Origin: Psococerastis gibbosa
Taxonomy: Eukaryota; Arthropoda; Insecta; Psocodea; Psocidae
Assembly: GCA_963971405.1 (NCBI GenBank)
Contig: OZ020489.1
Coordinates: 11,718,001-11,782,000, forward strand
Direction: 5' to 3'
Length of the DNA stretch: 64,000 nt
The notes under the pieces are model-generated. The model did no database searches. It saw nothing but the letters and a program-made list of their open reading frames with translations, and was not told where the DNA came from. Each line of letters opens with the position of its first letter. Positions within the stretch are counted from its first letter, which is position 1. Position numbers and translations under genes: made by a program. This document shows positions 10,788-23,402 of this stretch, piece by piece.

Positions 10788-13700
10788 TTCATCGGTGTAA
10801 GTGGAGCTAAAAAAAATTCATTCGACAGGAATCAGAAAAATAGCTATTTACTTATTTTATTTTTTTAAAGGTCTTTAAATGACATAGGTGTCTTAATTTT
10901 GCTTATTTTGGCTCATTGTATTGTACCTAACATTAAGCAATTGCTCCTGCGTGTTCATCGGTGTAATTGTAGCTAAGAAAAATTCATTCGACAAGAATAA
11001 GAAAAATAGCTATTTACTTATTTTTTTTTTTAAAGGTCTTGAAATGATATGGGTGTCTTAATTTTGCTTATTTGTGCTCATTGTATTGTTCGTAACATTG
11101 AGCAGTTGCTTTTGCGTGTTCAAAGGTGTAAATGTAGCTAAAAAAAATTCATTCGACAAGAATAAGAAAAATAGCTACTTACTTATTTTATTTTTTTAAA
11201 GGTCCTTAAAAGATATAGGTGTCTTAATTTTGCTTATTTTGGCTCATTGTATTGTACTAAACATTGATCAATTGCTCCTGCGTGTTCATCGGTGTAAGTG
11301 GAGCTAAAAAAAATTCATTCGACAAGAATAAGAAAAATAGCTATATACTTATTTTATTTTTTTTAAAGGTCTTGAAATGATATGGGTGTCTTAATTTTGC
11401 TTATTTTGGCTCATTGTATTGTTCGTAACATTGAGCAGTTGCTTTTGCGTGTTCAAAGGTGTAAATGTAGCTAAAAAAAATTCATTCGACAGGAATCAGA
11501 AAAATAGCTATTTACTTATTTTATTTTTTTAAAGGTCTTTAAAAGATATAGGTGTCTTAATTTTGCTTATTTTGGCTCATTGTATTGTACTTAACATTGA
11601 GCAGTTGCTTCTGCGTGTTCATCGGTGTAAATGTAGCTAAAAAAAATTCATTCGACAGGAATCAGAAAAATAGCTATTTACTTATTTTATTTTTTTTAAT
11701 GGTCTTGATATGATATGGGAGTCTTTATTTTGCTTATTTTGGCTCACCGTATTGTGCTTAAGATTGAGCAATTGCTCCTGCGAGTTCATAGGTGTAAATG
11801 TAGCTAAAAAAAATTCATTCGACAAGAATAAGAAAAATAGATATTTCCTTATTTTATTTTTTTTAAAGGTCTTGAAATGATATGGGTGTCTTAATTTTGC
11901 TTATTATGCCTCATTGTATTGCACTAACATTGAGCAATTGCTCCTGCATGTTCATCGGTGTAAATGTAGCTAAAAAAAATTCATTCGATAAGAATAAGAA
12001 AAATAGCTATTTACTTATTTTATTTTTTTAAAGGTCTTTAAAAGATATAGGTGTCCTAATTTTGCTAATTTTGGCTCATTGTAATGTACCTAACATTGAG
12101 CAAATGCTCCTGCGTGTTCATCCGTGTAAATGTAGCTACTAAAAATTCATTCGACAAGAATAAGAAAAATAGCTATTTAGTTATTTTCTTTTTTTAAGGT
12201 CTTAATAAGATATAGGTGTCTTAATTTTGCTTATGTTGGCTCATTGTATTGTACCTAACATTGAGTAAATGCTCCTGCGTGTTCATCCGTGTAAATGTAG
12301 CTACTAAAAATTCATTCGACAAGAATAAGAAAAATAGCTATATACTTATTTTATTTTTTTTAAAGGTTTTGATATGATATGGGTGTCATAATTTTGCTTA
12401 TTTCGGCTCATTGTATTGTACATAACATTGAGCAATTGCTCCCGCGTGTTCATCGGTGTAATTGTAGCTAAAAAAAATTCATTCGACAAGAATAACAAAA
12501 ATAGCTATTTACTTATTTTTTTTTTAAAGGTCTTGAAATGATATGGGTGTCTTAATTTTTCTTATTTTGGCTCAATGTATTGTACTTAACATTGACCAAT
12601 TGCTTCTGCGTGTTCATCGGTGTAAATGTAGCTAAAAAAAATTCATTCGACAAGAATACCAAAAATAGCTATATACTTATTTTATTTTTTTTAAAGGTTT
12701 TGATATGATATGGGTGTCATAATTTTGCTTACTTCGGCTCATTGTATTGTACTTAACATTAAGCAATTGCTCCTGCGTGTTCATCGGTGTAATTGTAGCT
12801 AAAAAAAATTCATTCGACAAGAATAAGAAAAATAGCTATTTACTTATTTTTTTTTTTTAAAGGTCTTGAAATGATATGGGTGTCTTAATTTTGCTTATTT
12901 TGGCTCATTGCATTGTTCTTAACATTGAGCAGTTGCTTCTGCGTGTTCAAAGGTGTAAATGTAGCTAAAAAAATTCATTCGACAGGAATCAGAAAAATAG
13001 CTATTTACTTATTTTATTTTTTTAAAGGTCTTTAAAAGATATAGGTGTCTTAATTTTGCTTATTTTGGCTCAATGTATTGTACCTAACATTAAGCAATTG
13101 CTCCTGCGTGTTCATCGGTGTAAGTGGAGCTAAAAAAAATTCATTCGACAAGAATAAGAAAAATAGATATTTCCTTATTTTATTTTTTTTAAAGGTCTTG
13201 AAATGATATGGGTGTCTTAATTTTGCTTATTTCGGCTCATTGTATTGTACATAACATTGAGCAATTGCACCTGCGTGTTCATCGGTGTAATTGTAGCTAA
13301 AAAAAATTCATTCGACAAGAATAAGAAAAATAGCTATTTACTTATTTTTTTTTTAAAGGTCTTGAAATGATATGGGTGTCTTAATTTTTCTTATTTTGGC
13401 TCAATGTATTGTACTTAACATTGACCAATTGCTTCTGCGTGTTCATCGGTGTAAATGTAGCTAAAAAAAATTCATTCGACAAGAATACCAAAAATAGCTA
13501 TATACTTATTTTATTTTTTTTAAAGGTTTTGATATGATATGGGTGTCATAATTTTGCTTATTTCGGCTCATTGTATTGTACTAAACATTGATCAATTGCT
13601 CCTGCGTGTTCATCGGTGTAAGTGGAGCTAAAAAAAATTCATTCGACAAGAATAAGAAAAATAGCTATATACTTATTTTATTTTTTTTAAAGGTCTTGAA

Positions 13701-14274
13701 ATGATATGGGTGTCTTAATTTTGCTTATTTTGGCTCATTGTATTGTTCGTAACATTGAGCAGTTGCTTTTGCGTGTTCAAAGGTGTAAATGTAGCTAAAA
13801 AAAATTCATTCGACAGGAATCAGAAAAATAGCTATTTACTTATTTTATTTTTTTAAAGGTCTTTAAAAGATATAGGTGTCTTAATTTTGCTTATTTTGGC
13901 TCATTGTATTGTACTTAACATTGAGCAGTTGCTTCTGCGTGTTCATCGGTGTAAATGTAGCTAAAAAAAATTCATTCGACAGGAATCAGAAAAATAGCTA
14001 TTTACTTATTTTATTTTTTTTAATGGTCTTGATATGATATGGGAGTCTTTATTTTGCTTATTTTGGCTCACCGTATTGTGCTTAAGATTGAGCAATTGCT
14101 CCTGCGAGTTCATAGGTGTAAATGTAGCTAAAAAAAATTCATTCGACAAGAATAAGAAAAATAGATATTTCCTTATTTTATTTTTTTTAAAGGTCTTGAA
14201 ATGATATGGGTGTCTTAATTTTGCTTATTATGCCTCATTGTATTGCACTAACATTAAGCAATTGCTCCTGCGTG
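10788..14274 (+). repeat. Block Y, copy 2 (21 monomers)
   Basis: The order is M C D' N O P F'' Q R S T H' A' B'' Z G, then an H/D' hybrid (13442-13608), N O P, then an F''/H hybrid (14109-14274) leading into X3. It matches Y1 up to the end of T (about 12,600), then follows the usual H' A' B'' Z G. U V W are absent, as in the first pass of Y1. Confidence 0.87.
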
Positions 14275-17096
14275 TTCATCGGTGTAATTGTAGCTAAAAA
14301 AAATTCATTCGACAAGAATAAGAAAAATAGCTATTTACTTATTTTTTTTTTTTAAAGGTCTTGAAATGATATGGGTGTCTTAATTTTGCTTATTTTGGCT
14401 CACTGTATTGTTCTTAACATTGAGCAGTTGCTTCTGCGTGTTCAAAGGTGTAAATGTAGCTAAAAAAAATTCATTCGACAGGAATCAGAAAAATAGCTAT
14501 TTACTTATTTTATTTTTTTAAAGGTCTTTAAATGACATAGGTGTCTTAATTTTGCTTATTTTGGCTCATTGTATTGTACCTAACATTAAGCAATTGCTCC
14601 TGCGTGTTCATCGGTGTAATTGTAGCTAAGAAAAATTCATTCGACAAGAATAAGAAAAATAGCTATTTACTTATTTTTTTTTTTAAAGGTCTTGAAATGA
14701 TATGGGTGTCTTAATTTTGCTTATTTGTGCTCATTGTATTGTTCGTAACATTGAGCAGTTGCTTTTGCGTGTTCAAAGGTGTAAATGTAGCTAAAAAAAA
14801 TTCATTCGACAAGAATAAGAAAAATAGCTACTTACTTATTTTATTTTTTTAAAGGTCCTTAAAAGATATAGGTGTCTTAATTTTGCTTATTTTGGCTCAT
14901 TGTATTGTACTAAACATTGAGCAGTTGCTTCTGCGTGTTCATCGGTGTAAATGTAGCTCAAAAAATTCATTCGACAGGAATCAGAAAAATAGCTATTTAC
15001 TTATTTTATTTTTTTTAAAGGTCTTGTTATGATATGGGAGTCTTTATTTTGCTTATTTTGGCTCACCGTATTGTGCTTAAGATTGAGCAATTGCTCCTGC
15101 GAGTTCATAGGTGTAAATGTAGCTAAAAAAAATTCATTCGACAAGAATAAGAAAAATAGATATTTCCTTATTTTATTTTTTTTAAAGGTCTTGAAATGAT
15201 ATGGGTGTCTTAATTTTGCTTATTTTGCCTCATTGTATTGCACTAACATTGAGCAATTGCTCCTGCATGTTCATCGGTGTAAATGTAGCTAAAAAAAATT
15301 CATTCGACAAGAATAAGAAAAATAGCTATTTACTTATTTTTTTTTTAAAGGTCTTGAAATGATATGGGTGTCTTAATTTTTCTTATTTTGGCTCAATGTA
15401 TTGTACTTAACATTGACCAATTGCTTCTGCGTGTTCATCGGTGTAAATGTAGCTAAAAAAAATTCATTCGACAAGAATACCAAAAATAGCTATATACTTA
15501 TTTTATTTTTTTTAAAGGTTTTGATATGATATGGGTGTCATAATTTTGCTTATTTCGGCTCATTGTATTGTACTTAACATTAAGCAATTGCTCCTGCGTG
15601 TTCATCGGTGTAATTGTAGCTAAAAAAAATTCATTCGACAAGAATAAGAAAAATAGCTATTTACTTATTTTTTTTTTTTAAAGGTCTTGAAATGATATGG
15701 GTGTCTTAATTTTGCTTATTTTGGCTCACTGTATTGTTCTTAACATTGAGCAGTTGCTTCTGCGTGTTCAAAGGTGTAAATGTAGCTAAAAAAAATTCAT
15801 TCGACAGGAATCAGAAAAATAGCTATTTACTTATTTTATTTTTTTAAAGGTCTTTAAATGATATAGGTGTCTTAATTTTGCTTATTTTGGCTCATTGTAT
15901 TGTACCTAACATTAAGCAATTGCTCCTGCGTGTTCATCGGTGTAATTGTTGCTAAGAAAAATTCATTCGACAAGAATAAGAAAAATAGCTATTTACTTAT
16001 TTTTTTTTTTAAAGGTCTTGAAATGATATGGGTGTCTTAATTTTGCTTATTTGTGCTCATTGTATTGTTCGTAACATTGAGCAGTTGCTTTTGCGTGTTC
16101 AAAGGTGTAAATGTAGCTAAAAAAAATTCATTCGACAAGAATAAGAAAAATAGCTACTTACTTATTTTATTTTTTTAAAGGTCCTTAAAAGATATAGGTG
16201 TCTTAATTTTGCTTATTTTGGCTCATTGTATTGTACTAAACATTGAGCAGTTGCTTCTGCGTGTTCATCGGTGTAAATGTAGCTCAAAAAATTCATTCGA
16301 CAGGAATCAGAAAAATAGCTATTTACTTATTTTATTTTTTTTAAAGGTCTTGTTATGATATGGGAGTCTTTATTTTGCTTATTTTGGCTCACCGTATTGT
16401 GCTTAAGATTGAGCAATTGCTCCTGCGAGTTCATAGGTGTAAATGTAGCTAAAAAAAATTCATTCGACAAGAATAAGAAAAATAGATATTTCCTTATTTT
16501 ATTTTTTTTAAAGGTCTTGAAATGATATGGGTGTCTTAATTTTGCTTATTTTGGCTCATTGTATTGTACTTAACATTAAGCTGTTGCTTCAAAGTGTTCA
16601 TCGGTGTAAATGTAGCTAAAAAAAATTCATTCGACAGGAATCAGAAAAATAGCTATTTACTTATTTTCTTTTTTTTAAGGTCTTAATAAGATATAGGTGT
16701 CTTAATTTTGCTTATGTTGGCTCACTGTATTGTACCTAACATTGAGTAAATGCTCCTGCGTGTTCATCCGTGTAAATGTAGCTACTAAAAATTCATTCGA
16801 CAAGAATAAGAAAAATAGCTACATACTTATTTTATTTTTTTTAAAGGTCTTGAATAGATATGGGTGTCCTAGTTTTACTTATTTTGGCTCACTGTATTGT
16901 ACCTTACATTTAGCAATTGCTCCAGCGTGTTCATCGGTGCAAATGTAGCTACATAAAATTTATTCGACAAGAATAAGAAAAATAGCTATTTCATTATTTT
17001 CTTTTTTTTAAAGGTCTTTAAAAGATATAGGTGTCTTAATTTTGGTTATTTAGGCTCACTGTATTGTACTTAACATTGACCAATTGCTCCTGCGTG
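14275..17096 (+). repeat. Block X, copy 3 (17 monomers)
   Basis: The full A-H, A-F', J K L series is present. L reads ttaggctcac, unlike copies 1 and 2. F' has cttcaaagtg near 16588 where the others have cttcaacgtg. Entry is through an F''/H hybrid monomer ending cattaagcaattgctc. Confidence 0.92.
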
Positions 17097-20000
17097 TTCA
17101 TCGGTGTAAGTGGAGCTAAAAAAAATTCATTCGACAGGAATCAGAAAAATAGCTATTTACTTATTTTATTTTTTTAAAGGTCTTTAAATGACATAGGTGT
17201 CTTAATTTTGCTTATTTTGGCTCATTGTATTGTACCTAACATTAAGCAATTGCTCCTGCGTGTTCATCGGTGTAATTGTAGCTAAGAAAAATTCATTCGA
17301 CAAGAATAAGAAAAATAGCTATTTACTTATTTTTTTTTTTAAAGGTCTTGAAATGATATGGGTGTCTTAATTTTGCTTATTTGTGCTCATTGTATTGTTC
17401 GTAACATTGAGCAGTTGCTTTTGCGTGTTCAAAGGTGTAAATGTAGCTAAAAAAAATTCATTCGACAAGAATAAGAAAAATAGCTACTTACTTATTTTAT
17501 TTTTTTAAAGGTCCTTAAAAGATATAGGTGTCTTAATTTTGCTTATTTTGGCTCATTGTATTGTACTAAACATTGATCAATTGCTCCTGCGTGTTCATCG
17601 GTGTAAGTGGAGCTAAAAAAAATTCATTCGACAAGAATAAGAAAAATAGCTATATACTTATTTTATTTTTTTTAAAGGTCTTGAAATGATATGGGTGTCT
17701 TAATTTTGCTTATTTTGGCTCATTGTATTGTTCGTAACATTGAGCAGTTGCTTTTGCGTGTTCAAAGGTGTAAATGTAGCTAAAAAAAATTCATTCGACA
17801 GGAATCAGAAAAATAGCTATTTACTTATTTTATTTTTTTAAAGGTCTTTAAAAGATATAGGTGTCTTAATTTTGCTTATTTTGGCTCATTGTATTGTACT
17901 TAACATTGAGCAGTTGCTTCTGCGTGTTCATCGGTGTAAATGTAGCTAAAAAAAATTCATTCGACAGGAATCAGAAAAATAGCTATTTACTTATTTTATT
18001 TTTTTTAATGGTCTTGATATGATATGGGAGTCTTTATTTTGCTTATTTTGGCTCACCGTATTGTGCTTAAGATTGAGCAATTGCTCCTGCGAGTTCATAG
18101 GTGTAAATGTAGCTAAAAAAAATTCATTCGACAAGAATAAGAAAAATAGATATTTCCTTATTTTATTTTTTTTAAAGGTCTTGAAATGATATGGGTGTCT
18201 TAATTTTGCTTATTATGCCTCATTGTATTGCACTAACATTGAGCAATTGCTCCTGCATGTTCATCGGTGTAAATGTAGCTAAAAAAAATTCATTCGATAA
18301 GAATAAGAAAAATAGCTATTTACTTATTTTATTTTTTTAAAGGTCTTTAAAAGATATAGGTGTCCTAATTTTGCTAATTTTGGCTCATTGTAATGTACCT
18401 AACATTGAGCAAATGCTCCTGCGTGTTCATCCGTGTAAATGTAGCTACTAAAAATTCATTCGACAAGAATAAGAAAAATAGCTATTTAGTTATTTTCTTT
18501 TTTTAAGGTCTTAATAAGATATAGGTGTCTTAATTTTGCTTATGTTGGCTCATTGTATTGTACCTAACATTGAGTAAATGCTCCTGCGTGTTCATCCGTG
18601 TAAATGTAGCTACTAAAAATTCATTCGACAAGAATAAGAAAAATAGCTACATACTTATTTCATTTTTTTAAAGGTCTTGATATGATATGGGTGTCTTAAT
18701 TTTGCTCGTTTTGGCTCATTAAATTGTACTTAACATCGAGCAATTGCTCCTGCGTGTTCATCGGTGTAAATGTAGCTAAAAAAATTCACTCGACAAGAAT
18801 AAGAAAAATAGCTATTTACTTATTTTATTTTTTTTAAAGGTCTTGAATTGATATGGGTGTCCTAGTTTTGCTTATTATGGCTCACTGTATTGTACCTTAC
18901 ATTTAGCAATTGCTCCAGCGTGTTCATCGGTGTAAATGTAGCTACATAAAATTTATTCAACAAGAATAAGAAAAATAGCTATTTCATTATTTTCTTTTTT
19001 TAAAGGTCTTAAAAAGATATAGGTGTCTTAATTTTGGTTATTTAGGCTCAATGTATTGTACTTAACATTGACCAATTGCTCCTGCGTGTTCATCGGTGTA
19101 AGTGGAGCTAAAAAAAATTCATTCGACAAGAATAAGAAAAATAGCTATATACTTATTTTATTTTTTTTAAAGGTTTTGATATGATATGGGTGTCATAATT
19201 TTGCTTATTTCGGCTCATTGTATTGTACATAACATTGAGCAATTGCTCCCGCGTGTTCATCGGTGTAATTGTAGCTAAAAAAAATTCATTCGACAAGAAT
19301 AACAAAAATAGCTATTTACTTATTTTTTTTTTAAAGGTCTTGAAATGATATGGGTGTCTTAATTTTTCTTATTTTGGCTCAATGTATTGTACTTAACATT
19401 GACCAATTGCTTCTGCGTGTTCATCGGTGTAAATGTAGCTAAAAAAAATTCATTCGACAAGAATACCAAAAATAGCTATATACTTATTTTATTTTTTTTA
19501 AAGGTTTTGATATGATATGGGTGTCATAATTTTGCATACTTCGGCTCATTGTATTGTACTTAACATTAAGCAATTGCTCCTGCGTGTTCATCGGTGTAAT
19601 TGTAGCTAAAAAAAATTCATTCGACAAGAATAAGAAAAATAGCTATTTACTTATTTTTTTTTTTTAAAGGTCTTGAAATGATATGGGTGTCTTAATTTTG
19701 CTTATTTTGGCTCATTGCATTGTTCTTAACATTGAGCAGTTGCTTCTGCGTGTTCAAAGGTGTAAATGTAGCTAAAAAAATTCATTCGACAGGAATCAGA
19801 AAAATAGCTATTTACTTATTTTATTTTTTTAAAGGTCTTTAAAAGATATAGGTGTCTTAATTTTGCTTATTTTGGCTCAATGTATTGTACCTAACATTAA
19901 GCAATTGCTCCTGCGTGTTCATCGGTGTAAGTGGAGCTAAAAAAAATTCATTCGACAAGAATAAGAAAAATAGATATTTCCTTATTTTATTTTTTTTAAA

Positions 20001-23000
20001 GGTCTTGAAATGATATGGGTGTCTTAATTTTGCTTATTTCGGCTCATTGTATTGTACATAACATTGAGCAATTGCACCTGCGTGTTCATCGGTGTAATTG
20101 TAGCTAAAAAAAATTCATTCGACAAGAATAAGAAAAATAGCTATTTACTTATTTTTTTTTTAAAGGTCTTGAAATGATATGGGTGTCTTAGTTTTTCTTA
20201 TTTTGGCTCAATGTATTGTACTTAACATTGACCAATTGCTTCTGCGTGTTCATCGGTGTAAATGTAGCTAAAAAAAATTCATTCGACAAGAATACCAAAA
20301 ATAGCTATATACTTATTTTATTTTTTTTAAAGGTTTTGATATGATATGGGTGTCATAATATTGCTTATTTCGGCTCATTGTATTGTACTAAACATTGATC
20401 AATTGCTCCTGCGTGTTCATCGGTGTAAGTGGAGCTAAAAAAAATTCATTCGACAAGAATAAGAAAAATAGCTATATACTTATTTTATTTTTTTTAAAGG
20501 TCTTGAAATGATATGGGTGTCTTAATTTTGCTTATTTTGGCTCATTGTATTGTTCGTAACATTGAGCAGTTGCTTTTGCGTGTTCAAAGGTGTAAATGTA
20601 GCTAAAAAAAATTCATTCGACAGGAATCAGAAAAATAGCTATTTACTTATTTTATTTTTTTAAAGGTCTTTAAAAGATATAGGTGTCTTAATTTTGCTTA
20701 TTTTGGCTCATTGTATTGTACTTAACATTGAGCAGTTGCTTCTGCGTGTTCATCGGTGTAAATGTAGCTAAAAAAAATTCATTCGACAGGAATCAGAAAA
20801 ATAGCTATTTACTTATTTTATTTTTTTTAATGGTCTTGATATGATATGGGAGTCTTTATTTTGCTTATTTTGGCTCACCGTATTGTGCTTAAGATTGAGC
20901 AATTGCTCCTGCGAGTTCATAGGTGTAAATGTAGCTAAAAAAAATTCATTCGACAAGAATAAGAAAAATAGATATTTCCTTATTTTATTTTTTTTAAAGG
21001 TCTTGAAATGATATGGGTGTCTTAATTTTGCTTATTATGCCTCATTGTATTGCACTAACATTGAGCAATTGCTCCTGCATGTTCATCGGTGTAAATGTAG
21101 CTAAAAAAAATTCATTCGATAAGAATAAGAAAAATAGCTATTTACTTATTTTATTTTTTTAAAGGTCTTTAAAAGATATAGGTGTCCTAATTTTGCTAAT
21201 TTTGGCTCATTGTAATGTACCTAACATTGAGCAAATGCTCCTGCGTGTTCATCCGTGTAAATGTAGCTACTAAAAATTCATTCGACAAGAATAAGAAAAA
21301 TAGCTATTTAGTTATTTTCTTTTTTTAAGGTCTTAATAAGATATAGGTGTCTTAATTTTGCTTATGTTGGCTCATTGTATTGTACCTAACATTGAGTAAA
21401 TGCTCCTGCGTGTTCATCCGTGTAAATGTAGCTACTAAAAATTCATTCGACAAGAATAAGAAAAATAGCTACATACTTATTTCATTTTTTTAAAGGTCTT
21501 GATATGATATGGGTGTCTTAATTTTGCTCGTTTTGGCTCATTAAATTGTACTTAACATCGAGCAATTGCTCCTGCGTGTTCATCGGTGTAAATGTAGCTA
21601 AAAAAATTCACTCGACAAGAATAAGAAAAATAGCTATTTACTTATTTTATTTTTTTTAAAGGTCTTGAATTGATATGGGTGTCCTAGTTTTGCTTATTAT
21701 GGCTCACTGTATTGTACCTTACATTTAGCAATTGCTCCAGCGTGTTCATCGGTGTAAATGTAGCTACATAAAATTTATTCAACAAGAATAACAAAAATAG
21801 CTATTTACTTATTTTTTTTTTAAAGGTCTTGAAATGATATGGGTGTCTTAATTTTTCTTATTTTGGCTCAATGTATTGTACTTAACATTGACCAATTGCT
21901 TCTGCGTGTTCATCGGTGTAAGTGGAGCTAAAAAAAATTCATTCGACAAGAATAAGAAAAATAGCTATATACTTATTTTATTTTTTTTAAAGGTTTTGAT
22001 ATGATATGGGTGTCATAATTTTGCTTATTTCGGCTCATTGTATTGTACATAACATTGAGCAATTGCTCCCGCGTGTTCATCGGTGTAATTGTAGCTAAAA
22101 AAAATTCATTCGACAAGAATAAGAAAAATAGCTATATACTTATTTTATTTTTTTTAAAGGTTTTGATATGATATGGGTGTCATAATTTTGCTTATTTCGG
22201 CTCATTGTATTGTACATAACATTGAGCAATTGCTCCCGCGTGTTCATCGGTGTAATTGTAGCTAAAAAAAATTCATTCGACAAGAATAACAAAAATAGCT
22301 ATTTACTTATTTTTTTTTTAAAGGTCTTGAAATGATATGGGTGTCTTAATTTTTCTTATTTTGGCTCAATGTATTGTACTTAACATTGACCAATTGCTTC
22401 TGCGTGTTCATCGGTGTAAATGTAGCTAAAAAAAATTCATTCGACAAGAATACCAAAAATAGCTATATACTTATTTTATTTTTTTTAAAGGTTTTGATAT
22501 GATATGGGTGTCATAATTTTGCTTACTTCGGCTCATTGTATTGTACTTAACATTAAGCAATTGCTCCTGCGTGTTCATCGGTGTAATTGTAGCTAAAAAA
22601 AATTCATTCGACAAGAATAAGAAAAATAGCTATTTACTTATTTTTTTTTTTTAAAGGTCTTGAAATGATATGGGTGTCTTAATTTTGCTTATTTTGGCTC
22701 ATTGCATTGTTCTTAACATTGAGCAGTTGCTTCTGCGTGTTCAAAGGTGTAAATGTAGCTAAAAAAATTCATTCGACAGGAATCAGAAAAATAGCTATTT
22801 ACTTATTTTATTTTTTTAAAGGTCTTTAAAAGATATAGGTGTCTTAATTTTGCTTATTTTGGCTCAATGTATTGTACCTAACATTAAGCAATTGCTCCTG
22901 CGTGTTCATCGGTGTAAGTGGAGCTAAAAAAAATTCATTCGACAAGAATAAGAAAAATAGATATTTCCTTATTTTATTTTTTTTAAAGGTCTTGAAATGA

Positions 23001-23402
23001 TATGGGTGTCTTAATTTTGCTTATTTCGGCTCATTGTATTGTACATAACATTGAGCAATTGCACCTGCGTGTTCATCGGTGTAATTGTAGCTAAAAAAAA
23101 TTCATTCGACAAGAATAAGAAAAATAGCTATTTACTTATTTTTTTTTTAAAGGTCTTGAAATGATATGGGTGTCTTAATTTTTCTTATTTTGGCTCAATG
23201 TGTTGTACTTAACATTGACCAATTGCTTCTGCGTGTTCATCGGTGTAAATGTAGCTAAAAAAAATTCATTCGACAAGAATACCAAAAATAGCTATATACT
23301 TATTTTATTTTTTTTAAAGGTTTTGATATGATATGGGTGTCATAATTTTGCTTATTTCGGCTCATTGTATTGTACTTAACATTAAGCAATTGCTCCTGCG
23401 TG
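17097..23402 (+). repeat. Block Y, copy 3 (38 monomers)
   Basis: The first pass is M C D' N O P F'' Q R U V W' S T H' A' B'' Z G and an H/D' hybrid (20249-20415). The second pass is N O P F'' Q R U V, a W/T hybrid (21745), S S T H' A' B'' Z G H. W' (about 18923) has ttattcaacaag and ggttatttagg. The second pass lies 15,437 bp after Y1 4979-7965 and matches it monomer for monomer, including the W/T hybrid and the S doublet. This is the longest Y block and it contains nearly two full passes. Confidence 0.87.
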
